The notes below the pieces were generated by a model that was not told the DNA's origin, searched no databases, and saw nothing but the letters and a program-made list of their open reading frames with translations. Positions 8,446-17,192 of a stretch of 33,538 bases of DNA are shown piece by piece. Each line of letters starts with the position of its first letter. Positions within the stretch are counted from its first letter, which is position 1. Source of the stretch: an uncultured Acidobacteriia bacterium (GTDB lineage Bacteria > Acidobacteriota > Terriglobia > Bryobacterales > Bryobacteraceae); contig CAITIX010000315.1 of NCBI GenBank assembly GCA_903892565.1, forward strand, positions 1 to 33,538. The letters are read 5' to 3'. A program made the position numbers and the translations under genes.

Positions 8446-8985
8446 TTAATAAAAAAGATACTTCCGCCACTGATCGTCGCTCTTGCCCAGCAGCCTCATC
8501 AAATGGCGGCTGGTATGCAAACTAAACGGCTTGGGGACCTTCGCCAGTTTCATCCCCGCTTCTTCCGGCGTGCGGCTGCCCTTCCTGTTGTTGCAGGTAT
8601 GGCAGCAGGCCACGAGGTTCTCCCACGTCGTGCCACCGGCGCGCGAGCGCGGGATCACATGATCGAGCGTCAGCTCATTCGAGCTCATGGTCTTGGCGCA
8701 ATACTGGCACGTGTAACGATCGCGCATCAAAATGTTCTTGCGCGAAAGCGACCGCGCCTGCATCGGAATGCGGCGATACTCCAGCAAGCGGATCACGCTC
8801 GGCACCTTGATGTTTTGCCGCGCCGAATGGACATGCGCCAGGGAGTGCTCCTCGGCGGAAGCCACGCCCTTTAACACCAGCACCAGCGCCCTGCGCGCCG
8901 CGCACACATTGATGGGCTCGTAGCTGGCGTTTAAAACCAGCACGGGCTTGTGCAAACGTTCTTGCGTTCGATGCATCGCTATCAC
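8446..8985 (-). CDS. HNH endonuclease family protein
   Basis: A 179-residue protein with a complete HNH (McrA-like) fold in its C-terminal half: two zinc cysteines in TCQYCAK, the catalytic [21 protein letters not shown], and the second cysteine pair context [17 protein letters not shown]. The N-terminal half ([26 protein letters not shown]) is the conserved extension of this widespread family. The start is a GTG at 8983-8985; AGGAGG lies 9 bases upstream. The GTG overlaps the comF stop in the pattern GTGA, so translation is coupled to comF. Substrate is unknown; the link to ComF may hint at DNA processing, but that is inference. Confidence 0.9.
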   Translation of the reverse strand: MIAMHRTQERLHKPVLVLNASYEPINVCAARRALVLVLKGVASAEEHSLAHVHSARQNIKVPSVIRLLEYRRIPMQARSLSRKNILMRDRYTCQYCAKTMSSNELTLDHVIPRSRAGGTTWENLVACCHTCNNRKGSRTPEEAGMKLAKVPKPFSLHTSRHLMRLLGKSDDQWRKYLFY

Positions 8986-10049
8986 GTTGTTGTTCCTCCT
9001 GCGGTCTTCGTGCGTTTCTTGTCTTGAGAAGCGGCGTCCGTTGAATCTCCGGCTACCGCAACTTCTTCGAACTCAAAATCCGTCAGCGCCACGCGCCGAT
9101 CTGTGCGAGCGACCGCCCCGAGCGTCACATGCTTCGCTCCGGCTCGCTTCAGTGCACGAGCGCAAGCCGCCGCCGTCGCGCCCGTCGTCATCACGTCGTC
9201 GATCAACAAGACCCGAGCGCCCTGAAGAATTTTTTTTGTAGCTACCTCATCCCCGCCCTTACGGACGGTTCCATCTTTGGGATCGCGCACCACGCGTTCG
9301 CTGTGCGCAAAACCCCGCGGCGTTAGCCCGGGGATAAAGGAAAAGCCGCCCAAGACTCTGTGCAAGAGCGGGCGGCTCGGGATGAAAGCACCGGACATGT
9401 TCTTCCGGCGTTTCGCATTGGTCAATGCGGCTTGGGGGACGGTCGCCTTCACGCGGCGCACGGCCCCTACCACCGGTATGCCCCACCTCCGCGCAAGCTC
9501 CCTGGCAAGCAGGTCGGATTGATTGAACCCCCGCGTCCATCGCCTGCGCCAGTGCAGCGGCATCGCGACCACGGCATCGAACTTCTCTTCCCTGGGGATC
9601 GACCTCGCCAGCAACTCGCCCAGCGGCCTGGCCAGCGCATGGACTTTTTCGTATTTGAAGAGATGAATCAGCGTCCGCAGCGTGCCTTCGTAGGACCCAA
9701 ACGTATACACGCCATCGAATCCCGCCACGCCCAAGCGGCACAGCGCACAGCGGCCGTCTTTATCTAAAGGATGTTCATTGAGGAACGGAGTCTTGCAGGC
9801 GACGCAGAAGAATTCGGCGTCCATCGCCTCGGGCTCGTGCAGGCAGCGCGAGCACACCGGTATCCGGGAAACTTCTTTAAGGGGTTCGCCGCAGACGCGG
9901 CAATCATCGGGGAATAGGGCCGTAATCAGGCCGCAAAAGCCCTTCTCCGCTGAGCGGAGCAAAACATTCGGCAGAAACTGCCAGCGTCCAGAACTAGGGA
10001 GCAGTCTACTCGAGAAGACCCACCTCCAGCGAACACCTTCAGTGTACAA
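8982..10049 (-). CDS. comF: ComF family amidophosphoribosyltransferase-like protein with an internal insertion
   Basis: ComF proteins pair an N-terminal zinc ribbon with a type I phosphoribosyltransferase domain and support uptake of transforming DNA in competent bacteria. Here the cysteine pairs CRVCG, CSRC, CVAC and CALC lie near residues 50-108, [23 protein letters not shown] follows in adjoining blocks, and the PRPP loop is [15 protein letters not shown]. Between SGAFIPSRP and the PRPP loop are about 45 extra residues ([18 protein letters not shown] onward) not expected in the family. At 355 residues it is longer than the usual ~230. The start is uncertain: the 10049 codon is a TTG without a clear ribosome binding site, and the first ~40 residues are not family-like. 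Confidence 0.85.
   Translation of the reverse strand: MYTEGVRWRWVFSSRLLPSSGRWQFLPNVLLRSAEKGFCGLITALFPDDCRVCGEPLKEVSRIPVCSRCLHEPEAMDAEFFCVACKTPFLNEHPLDKDGRCALCRLGVAGFDGVYTFGSYEGTLRTLIHLFKYEKVHALARPLGELLARSIPREEKFDAVVAMPLHWRRRWTRGFNQSDLLARELARRWGIPVVGAVRRVKATVPQAALTNAKRRKNMSGAFIPSRPLLHRVLGGFSFIPGLTPRGFAHSERVVRDPKDGTVRKGGDEVATKKILQGARVLLIDDVMTTGATAAACARALKRAGAKHVTLGAVARTDRRVALTDFEFEEVAVAGDSTDAASQDKKRTKTAGGTTT
9225..9366 (-). repeat. Putative palindromic element inserted in frame within comF
   Basis: This part of comF encodes the extra ~45 residues before the PRPP loop. It contains a near-perfect hairpin at 9313-9333 (CCCCGCGGC, GTTA-type loop, GCCCGGGG with one mismatch), a run of seven or more T/A at 9230-9238, and low-complexity GC-rich blocks. 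The pattern resembles palindromic elements that insert within genes while keeping the frame, as known for Rickettsia palindromic elements. No second copy is in the window, so the element status is inferred from the break in family homology plus the hairpin. Boundaries are approximate. Confidence 0.5.
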
Positions 10050-10055
10050 CAGGCG

Positions 10056-10295
10056 CTAGCGATCTCGTTCAATCACTTCACGCGGCAACGCATCGACATC
10101 CTCACCGCGTTCCCTGAGCACGTGGACTCGATGGTGGCCGTCCAGCATTGTGCCGTCTGGACGTGTCTTCAGACTATGCTCGTTTCCCGGCGCCAGAGAT
10201 TTCTTCAGCACGTCAGAAGAGAGCTTTTCAAAGACGGCCAGCTTTGATCGAACAAGCTCCGCATGCAGTGGCTTCAGTGGCGGGCGTTCGGACAT
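10056..10295 (-). CDS. Small ParB-like hypothetical protein
   Basis: A 79-residue protein in which TMLDGHHRVHVLRERGEDVDALPREVIERD resembles the core of the ParB/Srx N-terminal fold, where a G-H-H/R motif binds nucleotide (CTP in ParB). Here the run is DGHHRVHVLRERG. The rest of ParB (HTH, dimer domain) is absent. It starts 6 bases after the stop of the phosphatase gene, so the two are probably co-transcribed. Upstream sequence is too short to hold its own promoter. I cannot assign a function; a stand-alone nucleotide-binding module is a guess from the motif. Confidence 0.6.
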   Translation of the reverse strand: MSERPPLKPLHAELVRSKLAVFEKLSSDVLKKSLAPGNEHSLKTRPDGTMLDGHHRVHVLRERGEDVDALPREVIERDR

Positions 10296-10301
10296 ACAAA
10301 T

Positions 10302-10814
10302 TTACGAGTGATGGTGCGCTGCGGCGAAAGCTCTGGCGTATTGATCGATCCACTGGCGCTGCTCGGACGTTTCGGGCACAGACACCCCACGCGCTCCACT
10401 CAAGCGCTGCACCGCCGCTTCGGGTTCGACGCCGTTCATCACGAGCAAACACGCGGCGACAAGGCCTGTGCGTCCGATTCCCTGACGGCAATGGACAACG
10501 ACGTTGCCACCGGCCTCCAGTTCAGCCTCCAGCTTTCGTAGTGCGTCCGAAAGAGTGCTTTCGGAATCCGGGACCTGGCGATCGAGGATCGGGAACGACC
10601 AGAACTGCATCCCATGGGATTTTGCGGTTGCCGCTTCCGCCGCGACGTCAAGATCGCTCTCTTCTTCCGGCGTGAGCAAAGAGAACACGGTGCCGATGCC
10701 TTCGCGGTGCCAACTCGCCATCTCATCGTCGAGCCACTCACCGCCGCGCGGACGCGCCGCCAGCGCGAGCTTGCCCTGCCAAGGTCCGTCAATCCAATGC
10801 AGCTTGGTCCACAT
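10302..10814 (-). CDS. Dual-specificity / tyrosine phosphatase-like protein
   Basis: This 170-residue protein carries the cysteine phosphatase signature VVVHCRQGIGRTGLVA (HCX5R) near residues 115-125, a candidate general-acid aspartate in FPILDRQVPDS, and the N-terminal HWIDGPWQGKLALAARPRGG typical of bacterial cyclin-dependent-kinase-inhibitor-3-like phosphatases. The ATG at 10812-10814 is chosen over a longer in-frame start at 11012, because the extension would run through the toxin gene and GAAGG lies upstream of this ATG. An AT-rich ATTATAAAT block at 10836-10844 probably holds the -10 box. It could oppose Ser/Thr/Tyr kinases, which are common in this group; no partner is adjacent. Confidence 0.85.
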   Translation of the reverse strand: MWTKLHWIDGPWQGKLALAARPRGGEWLDDEMASWHREGIGTVFSLLTPEEESDLDVAAEAATAKSHGMQFWSFPILDRQVPDSESTLSDALRKLEAELEAGGNVVVHCRQGIGRTGLVAACLLVMNGVEPEAAVQRLSGARGVSVPETSEQRQWIDQYARAFAAAHHHS

Positions 10815-10903
10815 TATTGTGGGGAATTTTCCTTCATTTATAATTGTCACGCATTCCGCAAGGGCGGAGTGCCTCAGTGGTCGCCGGTCAATCCGCGCCG
10901 GGA

Positions 10904-11173
10904 TCAATTTCCGTAGACGGTGCGGCGATGGCCCACAGTCACCACCAAGACAACCAATCGTTGATCCTGCAACTCGCAGATGATCCGATAATCGCGCACG
11001 CGATAGCGCCACAAGCCGAATCTGCTTCCGCGCAATGGCTTTCCAAATTGACGAGGATTCTCCGCGGCTGCTATGCGCTGATCCATGTAATCGAGGATCT
11101 CGCGCTGGACGGAACGATCCAGCTTCTTGAGGTCGCTCAGCGCCTCGGGATCGTATTCAATGGTCCAGTTCAC
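10904..11173 (-). CDS. RelE/ParE-family toxin
   Basis: An 89-residue RelE-superfamily toxin: WTIEYDPEALSDLKKLDRSVQREILDYM forms the N-terminal strand and helices, GKPLRGSRFGLWRYRVRDYRIICE is the typical core, and VVLVVTVGHRRTVYGN ends with the conserved His-Arg-x-x-Val-Tyr tail. RelE members cleave mRNA on the ribosome, whereas ParE members poison gyrase. The RYRVRDYRIICEL and GHRRxVY residues favour the RelE (mRNase) type. It starts at a GTG, 9 bases after the antitoxin stop, the common antitoxin-first order. The reading frame is complete and apparently intact, unlike the toxin at 16838. Confidence 0.88.
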   Translation of the reverse strand: MNWTIEYDPEALSDLKKLDRSVQREILDYMDQRIAAAENPRQFGKPLRGSRFGLWRYRVRDYRIICELQDQRLVVLVVTVGHRRTVYGN

Positions 11174-11182
11174 TGCGCAGGC

Positions 11183-11395
11183 TCAGCGGGCAAGCCCGAG
11201 TTGCTTGCGAACCTGACGGCCCGTGAGCGCAGAGCGGCGTTTTCCTATGCGCGCCTCGGCAAGATAGCGATCTTCCAGATCTTCCAGATTGCTTTCGATC
11301 AGTTCTCGCACGAGAGAGCTCCTCGTCCGGCCCGTGCGCTTCGCAAGAGTTTCCAGGCGCTGCTCAACGTCAGGATCTAGGCGGATCGACAACAT
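11183..11395 (-). CDS. Ribbon-helix-helix antitoxin (CopG/RelB-like)
   Basis: A 70-residue protein whose N-terminus MLSIRLDPDVEQRLETLAKRTGRTRSSLVRELIESNLEDLEDRYLA (read in pieces) is a textbook ribbon-helix-helix: one beta strand, then two helices with the Arg-Ser-Ser-Leu-Val turn. The C-terminal tail (GRQVRKQLGLAR) would wrap the toxin. It is the first gene of the toxin-antitoxin operon and should autoregulate it by binding its own promoter in the 44-base gap to the divergent DUF3592 gene. Confidence 0.85.
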   Translation of the reverse strand: MLSIRLDPDVEQRLETLAKRTGRTRSSLVRELIESNLEDLEDRYLAEARIGKRRSALTGRQVRKQLGLAR

Positions 11396-11439
11396 GCTTT
11401 GAGTATGACGTCTTTCGATTAGACTCGTATCTAGCCCAC

Positions 11440-11856
11440 GTGACGCAAGATCTCAGCACCCACTCTATCGCTGGCTTTTCCTACAACGTGGCAGTATTTG
11501 CTGCACTGTTCGTAGTCTTCGTCATCCTGACGCTCGAAGCGGTGCGCCAGCTTCTCCGGAAACAAAAATCCAAGCAATCGCTAGGTTGGCCGATGGTCGA
11601 GATGACAGGCGAGAAAGGCAATATCAGGGAAACCTGCGGTCCGGACGAAGTTACGAGGTATCAATTGCACATGCCCTATTCATATATGGTTGGACATCGG
11701 CGATATTCGGGCTGGTACTTCGAAGAGTTCAACTCGCTGCAAGACGCGCAGCTTGCTCGAACTACGCTTGCGGAGAGGAAGCTGCTCGTGCGATACGATC
11801 CGGCCAACCCATCAGACTCTTTGCTGGAACCGTATAGGGACTACGAACGCTACTAA
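11440..11856 (+). CDS. DUF3592-like membrane protein
   Basis: A 138-residue protein with one N-terminal membrane segment (NVAVFAALFVVFVILTLEA, about residues 15-33) and a soluble domain resembling DUF3592: GWPMVEMTGEKG, a YSYMVGHRRYSGWYF strand pair, and LLVRYDPANPSDSLLEPYRDY, the family's ending where a Tyr-Asp-Pro-x-x-Pro motif recurs. The start is a GTG at 11440. TATCTA at 11428-11433 lies only 6 bases before it, which would suit a leaderless message. Function is unknown. The gene is divergent from the antitoxin and 79 bases ahead of dnaE. Confidence 0.7.
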   Translation: MTQDLSTHSIAGFSYNVAVFAALFVVFVILTLEAVRQLLRKQKSKQSLGWPMVEMTGEKGNIRETCGPDEVTRYQLHMPYSYMVGHRRYSGWYFEEFNSLQDAQLARTTLAERKLLVRYDPANPSDSLLEPYRDYERY

Positions 11857-11879
11857 GTGCCCTCGTCAGCTCCCGGAGC

Positions 11880-11885
11880 TATACT
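11880..11885 (+). promoter_or_regulatory. Possible -10 box (TATACT) for dnaE
   Basis: TATACT lies 50 bases before the dnaE ATG in the 79-base gap after the DUF3592 gene. No matching -35 box is visible at 16-18 bases. Confidence 0.3.
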
Positions 11886-11935
11886 GAAATTCTCCCCTGC
11901 GGCGAGCCCCGATGTGCTCCCTTAAGTAGTCCGTT

Positions 11936-14900
11936 ATGCCGAATCCGTTCGTTCATCTTCATTGCCACACCGATTACTCGCTCCTCGATGGCGCGTGCGA
12001 AATTTCGCAGATGATGAAGATCGTCGCCGAGCAGAAAATGCCCGCCGTCGCGATGACCGATCACGGCAATCTCTTCGGCGCCGTCGAGTTCTACAACAAC
12101 GCCAAGGAACAGGGCATCCATCCCGTCATCGGTTGCGAGGTCTACGTCGCGCAGCAAGGCATCAAGGATAAAAGCGACTCCAACCGCTATAACCATCTCG
12201 TGCTGCTGTGCGAGAACCAGGAAGGCTATCGCAACCTCATTCAGCTTGTCTCCACTGGCTATCTAGAGGGCTTCTACTACAAGCCGCGCATCGATAAGGA
12301 CCTGCTTTCGCGCCACTCCAAGGGCCTGATCGCGCTCTCCGCCTGCCTGCGCGGTGACGTGAACGAGACGCTCTTACAGGATCGCTACGAAGACGCCCGC
12401 CGCCTGGCCTACGAATACACGGACCTCTTCGGCAAGAACAATTTCTTTCTGGAACTGCAGGACCACGGCCTGGAGCCGGACGCCAAAGTTCTGCCCCTGA
12501 TCAACCGGCTCGCGTCCGACACAGGCATTCCGCTTGTTGCCACGAACGATTCGCATTACTTGCGCAAGTCCGATGCCCGCGCGCACGAAGTGATGTTGTG
12601 CATCCAGACCGGCAAGACCATGTCGGACCTGAACCGCATGCGCTTCGAGCAGGAGGCTTTCTACCTCAAGACGCGCGAAGAGATGATGAAGCTCTTCGGC
12701 GAAGTGGAGCACGCGGTTGATCGTCCGTATGATATTGCCCAGCGCTGCCAGCTCAAGCTCCAGCCCGTTTCCGAGCCCTTTCCGAAGTTCCCCATTCCGC
12801 CCGAGCACACCACCGACAGCTTCTTCGAATACGTGGCGCGTCAGGGATTCGAAAAGCGCCGCATGCGTCTCGAAGCCCTCGCCGCGCAGGGCGCACTGAA
12901 GCACGATCTCGCAGAATACGCCGAACGCCTGGATCGCGAAATCAAGACGATCCAGCAGATGAAGTTCTCCGGCTACTTCCTCATCGTCTGGGATTTCATT
13001 CGTTTTTCGAAGCAGCGCGGCATTCCCGTGGGCCCCGGACGCGGCTCCGCCGCGGGCAGCCTGGTCAGCTATGCGATGGAGATCACCGATATCGATCCCC
13101 TGCACTACGGCCTGCTGTTCGAGCGCTTCCTGAATCCCGAACGCATTTCGATGCCTGATATCGACATCGATTTCTGCACGCGCGGGCGCGGCGAAGTGAT
13201 TCAGTACGTCACCGAAAAATACGGGCGCGAGCAAGTCGCCCAGATCATCACGTTCGGAACGCTCGGCGCGCGCGCGGCCATCAAAGACGTCGGTCGTGCG
13301 CTCGATATCGGCTTCTCGGAAGTAGAAAAGATCACTAAGCTGATTCCAACCATGCCCCTCAACATCAAGTTGAAGCAGGCGCGTGAGATGGAACCGCAGA
13401 TTGACGATCTTGCGGCGCGCGATCCGAAGATCAAGGACGTTCTCGAAATCGCAGGGCGCCTCGAAGGCATGGCGCGCAACGCCAGCGTCCACGCGGCGGG
13501 CGTGGTGATTTCGCCGCAGCCTCTGCGTGAGCTTGTTCCGCTTTACAAGACGAACAAAGACGAAATTGTCACGCAGTACGACATGGTGGGCCTGGAAAAA
13601 CTGGGCCTGCTCAAGATGGACTTCCTCGGGCTCACCACGCTCACGATCATCGCTGATGCTCTTAAATTAATAGACAAGCATCGCGGCGTGCGGATGACCA
13701 TCGAGGACATCCCGCTCACCGACAAGAAGACCTTCGAAGCGGTTTTCAGCAAAGCCTACACCAGCGGCGTGTTCCAGTTCGAATCCGGCGGCATGCGCGA
13801 CGTTCTGCGCCGCTACCAACCGGATCGCATCGAGGATCTGATCGCGCTCAACGCGCTCTATCGTCCCGGTCCCATGGACATGATCGATGACTTTGTCGAT
13901 CGCAAACACGGCCGCAAAGAAGTGGTGTACGACGTCAAGGAGATGAAGGAGATCCTCGAAGAAACCTTCGGCGTCATGATCTACCAGGAGCAGGTGATGC
14001 AGATTTCCAATCGCATCGCCGGATACTCGCTGGGTGAAGCCGACCTTCTGCGCAGGGCGATGGGTAAGAAGAAGATCGAGGAAATGGCCAAGCAGCGCGC
14101 CAAGTTCGTCGACGGCGCGAAAGCCAACGGACATCCTCCGAAGAAGGCCGAAAAGATTTTCGACCAGATGGAAAAATTCGCGGGCTACGGCTTCAACAAG
14201 TCGCACTCCGCTGCGTATGCGTATCTGGCGTATGTGACCGCGTACCTCAAGGCCCACTATCCCACCGAGTTCATGGCCGGCCTGCTGACGTCGGAAACCG
14301 GCAACACGGCGAAGGTCGTGAAGTACATCAACGAATGCCGCGAAATGAGCATCAAGGTGCTCCCGCCGGATGTGAACGCCTCGGCCTTCAACTTCACGCC
14401 CGACGGCGATAGCATCCGCTTCGGACTCGGCGCCATCAAAAACGTCGGCGGCAACGCGGTCGAATCCATCGTCAACGCGATTCAAAAAGATGGGCCGTTC
14501 GCTTCGCTCTACGATTTCTGCGAGCGCGTCGATCTCGGCGCCGTCAATCGCCGCATGATTGAAAGCTTCATCCGAGCCGGCGCCATGGACCTGCTCAATG
14601 GCACGCGCGCGCAAATGATGGCCGCCATCGATAGCGCCATGGAAAACGGCATCCGCGCCTCGCGCGATCGCGAAAGCGGCCAGTCCGGCTTGTTCGCGGC
14701 CCTCATCGAAGAACAGCCCACCGCGCATCACACACTGCCGAACGTCTCCGATTGGACGCCGCAGGAAAAGCTCACCAGCGAAAAGGAGATGCTCGGGTTC
14801 TACGTCACCGGCCATCCTCTGGATTCGTACATGGATAAAGTCTCCGAGCTCGCCACGCACACCACTGCCGCGCTCGAAGGACTCAGCAAGGGCACTGAGG

Positions 14901-15409
14901 TCGCGCTCTGCGGTGTGCTCGTCGGCGTGGCGCGCCGCCGCACCAAGGAAGGCAAGCCCTGGGCGTCCCTGCAGATCGAAGACCTCGAAGGTGCCATCGA
15001 AGCGATGGTCTTCTCGACGCAGTTTGACCGCCTGAATACGTCGCTCATTGAGGACAAAGCCGTGCTGGTTCGCGGCCTTGTACTTCCCGAAGAAAGCGGG
15101 CCTCCGAAAATCAACATTCAGGATATTGTGCCGCTCGACGTCGCACGCGTGAATCTGCCTTCGGTGATTTCCATTCGCGTTCCCGTCAACGGGTCCACGA
15201 GTGGAACGACAGCTGCGGACCGCGCCACGGCGCTCGAAGCGCTCTTCCGCAGCAAGCCCGGCCAGAGCGAGGTTCGCCTGCGCCTGGAAAAGCCGCGCGA
15301 CTTCTCGGTTATCCTGGATGTAGCCGCGAAGGTTCGTCCCGACAAAGCGTTTCGCGCCGAGGTCGCCCGCATCTGTGGGCCCGAGGCCGTGGAAGTGCTG
15401 GCGAACTAA
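11936..15409 (+). CDS. dnaE: DNA polymerase III alpha subunit (DnaE type)
   Basis: A 1157-residue replicative polymerase. Domains in order: PHP (residues 1-270; [14 protein letters not shown] and [13 protein letters not shown] keep the His-x-His metal motif, so proofreading activity in this domain is plausible), palm/fingers with [14 protein letters not shown] near 365, catalytic aspartates in PDIDIDF (about 407-413) and KMDFLGL (Asp562), [12 protein letters not shown], the helix-hairpin-helix region around [27 protein letters not shown], and an OB-fold near 985-1060 ([21 protein letters not shown] region). Length matches DnaE1. The accA gene follows after 11 bases, so the two are likely co-transcribed. 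Confidence 0.97.
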   Translation: MPNPFVHLHCHTDYSLLDGACEISQMMKIVAEQKMPAVAMTDHGNLFGAVEFYNNAKEQGIHPVIGCEVYVAQQGIKDKSDSNRYNHLVLLCENQEGYRNLIQLVSTGYLEGFYYKPRIDKDLLSRHSKGLIALSACLRGDVNETLLQDRYEDARRLAYEYTDLFGKNNFFLELQDHGLEPDAKVLPLINRLASDTGIPLVATNDSHYLRKSDARAHEVMLCIQTGKTMSDLNRMRFEQEAFYLKTREEMMKLFGEVEHAVDRPYDIAQRCQLKLQPVSEPFPKFPIPPEHTTDSFFEYVARQGFEKRRMRLEALAAQGALKHDLAEYAERLDREIKTIQQMKFSGYFLIVWDFIRFSKQRGIPVGPGRGSAAGSLVSYAMEITDIDPLHYGLLFERFLNPERISMPDIDIDFCTRGRGEVIQYVTEKYGREQVAQIITFGTLGARAAIKDVGRALDIGFSEVEKITKLIPTMPLNIKLKQAREMEPQIDDLAARDPKIKDVLEIAGRLEGMARNASVHAAGVVISPQPLRELVPLYKTNKDEIVTQYDMVGLEKLGLLKMDFLGLTTLTIIADALKLIDKHRGVRMTIEDIPLTDKKTFEAVFSKAYTSGVFQFESGGMRDVLRRYQPDRIEDLIALNALYRPGPMDMIDDFVDRKHGRKEVVYDVKEMKEILEETFGVMIYQEQVMQISNRIAGYSLGEADLLRRAMGKKKIEEMAKQRAKFVDGAKANGHPPKKAEKIFDQMEKFAGYGFNKSHSAAYAYLAYVTAYLKAHYPTEFMAGLLTSETGNTAKVVKYINECREMSIKVLPPDVNASAFNFTPDGDSIRFGLGAIKNVGGNAVESIVNAIQKDGPFASLYDFCERVDLGAVNRRMIESFIRAGAMDLLNGTRAQMMAAIDSAMENGIRASRDRESGQSGLFAALIEEQPTAHHTLPNVSDWTPQEKLTSEKEMLGFYVTGHPLDSYMDKVSELATHTTAALEGLSKGTEVALCGVLVGVARRRTKEGKPWASLQIEDLEGAIEAMVFSTQFDRLNTSLIEDKAVLVRGLVLPEESGPPKINIQDIVPLDVARVNLPSVISIRVPVNGSTSGTTAADRATALEALFRSKPGQSEVRLRLEKPRDFSVILDVAAKVRPDKAFRAEVARICGPEAVEVLAN

Positions 15410-15420
15410 GCGTCGATTGC

Positions 15421-16269
15421 ATGGCTGATCCTTCTGTTTCCCCCCGAGCCACGAACCCCAGTTGGGAGCGCGTCCAACTTGCGCGTCATCCTAAGCGCCC
15501 CCACGCGCTCGATTATATCCAGCGCCTCTTCCCCGAATTTCACGAACTCCACGGTGACCGCCGCTTTGCCGACGATCAAGCCATCGTCGGCGGTATGGGG
15601 CGTTTTGATGAACAGCCTGTGATGATCATTGGCCAACAGAAGGGTCGCGACACGAAGCAAAAGGTCCTGCGTAATTGGGGCATGCCCCGCCCCGAAGGCT
15701 ATCGCAAGGCGCTCCGCCTCATGGAGCTTGCCGCGAAATTTTCGCGCCCCATCATTACGTTGGTCGACACACCCGGCGCTTATCCCGGCATCGACGCCGA
15801 AGAGCGCGGCCAAGCCGAAGCCATCGCGTTTAACCTGCGCGAGATGTCGCGCCTCGGCGTGCCCGTAATCGTCGTCGTGATCGGCGAAGGCGGCAGCGGA
15901 GGAGCACTCGGCCTCGCTGTCGGCAATCGCATATATATGTTGGAGAACACCGTCTACAGCGTCATCTCTCCGGAAAGCTGCGCCGCAATCATTTATCGCG
16001 ATTCGGGCCGCGCCCCTGACGCTGCGGCCGCTCTCAAGATGACCGCGCAGGATCTCCTGAAGCTCGGCTTGATCGACGCCATTATTCCCGAGCCGGGCGA
16101 AGGCGCGCATACCGACGCCGACGCTGCGGCCGACGCCGTCCGCAGCACATTGCGACAAGCTCTGGCGGAGCTCGCAGGCATCTCACCCGCCCAACTCATG
16201 GACGAGCGCTACAAAAAATTCCGCAACATGGGCGCCTTCTTCCGCGAAGGTGCCGCGGCGGCGCACTAG
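15421..16269 (+). CDS. accA: Acetyl-CoA carboxylase carboxyltransferase subunit alpha
   Basis: AccA pairs with AccD to transfer carboxyl from biotin to acetyl-CoA, the committed step of fatty acid synthesis. The 282-residue sequence shows [52 protein letters not shown], the oxyanion-loop block [35 protein letters not shown], and [12 protein letters not shown]. It is about 35 residues shorter than the E. coli protein because the N-terminal coiled segment is reduced. It lies directly behind dnaE, a common chromosomal neighbour in several phyla. No accD is in the window. Confidence 0.96.
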   Translation: MADPSVSPRATNPSWERVQLARHPKRPHALDYIQRLFPEFHELHGDRRFADDQAIVGGMGRFDEQPVMIIGQQKGRDTKQKVLRNWGMPRPEGYRKALRLMELAAKFSRPIITLVDTPGAYPGIDAEERGQAEAIAFNLREMSRLGVPVIVVVIGEGGSGGALGLAVGNRIYMLENTVYSVISPESCAAIIYRDSGRAPDAAAALKMTAQDLLKLGLIDAIIPEPGEGAHTDADAAADAVRSTLRQALAELAGISPAQLMDERYKKFRNMGAFFREGAAAAH

Positions 16270-16275
16270 GTTCTT

Positions 16276-16542
16276 ATGAAGAAACCCGTCTGGATCGGCA
16301 TCGCCTTCGTCGTCATCTTCCTGGCGGCCATCGCCTACTCCACCATGAATCTTTCGCAGAACAAGGTGGAGGTTTGCATGACCTTCAACGGGCGCTCGCT
16401 CTGCCGCATCGCCTCCGCCACCACCAGGGATTTCGCGGAACGCACGGCCATCACCAATATTTGCGGCGAAGTCGCCTCTGGCGTCACCGAAAGCATGGCT
16501 TGCAATCAGACGCAGCCCACCAGCGTGAAGGTACTGAAGTAG
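16276..16542 (+). CDS. Small membrane-anchored hypothetical protein
   Basis: An 88-residue protein with a Lys-Lys N-terminus followed by one hydrophobic helix (VWIGIAFVVIFLAAIAYSTM, about 4-24) and a short extracytoplasmic domain with four cysteines (VCMTF, LCRIA, ICGEV, ACNQT), which could form two disulfides in the periplasm. It starts 6 bases after the accA stop and is probably part of the dnaE-accA transcript. I do not recognise a family. Confidence 0.65.
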   Translation: MKKPVWIGIAFVVIFLAAIAYSTMNLSQNKVEVCMTFNGRSLCRIASATTRDFAERTAITNICGEVASGVTESMACNQTQPTSVKVLK

Positions 16543-16567
16543 CCTAGGCAGCGCAGACGAACGAGCT

Positions 16568-16596
16568 TTGACACCGCAGCAACTTCTGCTTAGACT
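16568..16596 (+). promoter_or_regulatory. Strong sigma-70-type promoter placing transcription start at the antitoxin ATG
   Basis: TTGACA (16568-16573), a 17-base spacer, and TAGACT (16591-16596) make a near-consensus promoter. The antitoxin ATG is at 16603, 6 bases beyond the -10 box, which is where transcription should begin. The message would therefore be leaderless, and no ribosome binding site exists between promoter and ATG. Confidence 0.75.
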
Positions 16597-16602
16597 GACA
16601 GC

Positions 16603-16827
16603 ATGGACGTTCGCTTGAATCCTGAGCTTGAGGCGAAACTGTCGCGTCTCGCCGCCGCGCAAGGTCGTCCGGCGGAAGCGCTTTTGCAAGAAGCGGCCCA
16701 AAACCTGGTCGACTACGACGAATGGTTTTTGCAAAAAGTGGATGAAGGTATCGCGGCTGCCGATCGTGGCGAGTTCGTCGAACACGCGCACATCCGCAGC
16801 TTGATCGACCGGCGGTATCCCGGCTGA
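16603..16827 (+). CDS. CopG-type antitoxin of a ParE-like module
   Basis: A 74-residue protein: MDVRLNPELEAKLSRLAAAQGRPAEALLQEA is a ribbon-helix-helix-like DNA-binding start, and the C-terminal YDEWFLQKVDEGIAAADRGEFVEH is the toxin-binding region characteristic of antitoxins beside ParE toxins (the FLQKVDEGIAAADRGEFV run is near diagnostic). It would repress its own promoter and neutralise the toxin. It begins at the transcript 5' end predicted from the promoter at 16568. The toxin frame begins 10 bases after its stop, but that frame is interrupted. Confidence 0.85.
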   Translation: MDVRLNPELEAKLSRLAAAQGRPAEALLQEAAQNLVDYDEWFLQKVDEGIAAADRGEFVEHAHIRSLIDRRYPG

Positions 16828-16837
16828 AGCTGGCTCC

Positions 16838-17116
16838 ATGCCGATTCGTTGGACGAGTTCTGCGGCTTTCGACCTGACGCAGATTAGCGATTAAACTCAG
16901 GTGCGCTTCAGCCCTACGCAGGCGCGCAGGATGGCTCTGACGATCTACGATGCGGCCGAGTCGTTAAGCACTCACCCCTATCGCGGCCGTCCTGGGCGCA
17001 AGCCCGACACGCGGGAACTCGTTATTTCCGGGCTGCCATTCGTGATCATCTATCGACCCCGCACGAACGACATCGAAGTCCTTCGCATCTTGCACGGCGC
17101 CCAAAAATGGCCGTGA
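16838..17116 (+). pseudogene. ParE-family toxin broken by an in-frame TAA
   Basis: From an ATG at 16838 the frame reads MPIRWTSSAAFDLTQISD, then TAA at 16892-16894, then TQVRFSPTQARRMALTIYDAAESL and continues in the same frame to GLPFVIIYRPRTNDIEVLRILHGAQKWP. Family members have Asp-Tyr-Leu at the stop position, so TAA probably replaces a tyrosine TAT or TAC through one base change. The C-terminal part keeps the RGRPGRKPDTRELV and ILHGAQKWP motifs. A GTG at 16901 could start a shorter chain, but it would lack the first strand and helix. The toxin is most likely inactive while the antitoxin is intact. Confidence 0.8.
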
Positions 17117-17192
17117 GCGTGAAGTGAGTCCGATAGCGCATCATATATTTAAGTCGCATCTCAATCCCGTATCCAAATCAGGGAGAGGCCAA

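Noticed and set aside
12374-14860. Two long minus-strand frames (372 and 397 codons) opposite dnaE.
   Set aside because: Shadows of dnaE codon bias, with no recognisable domain.
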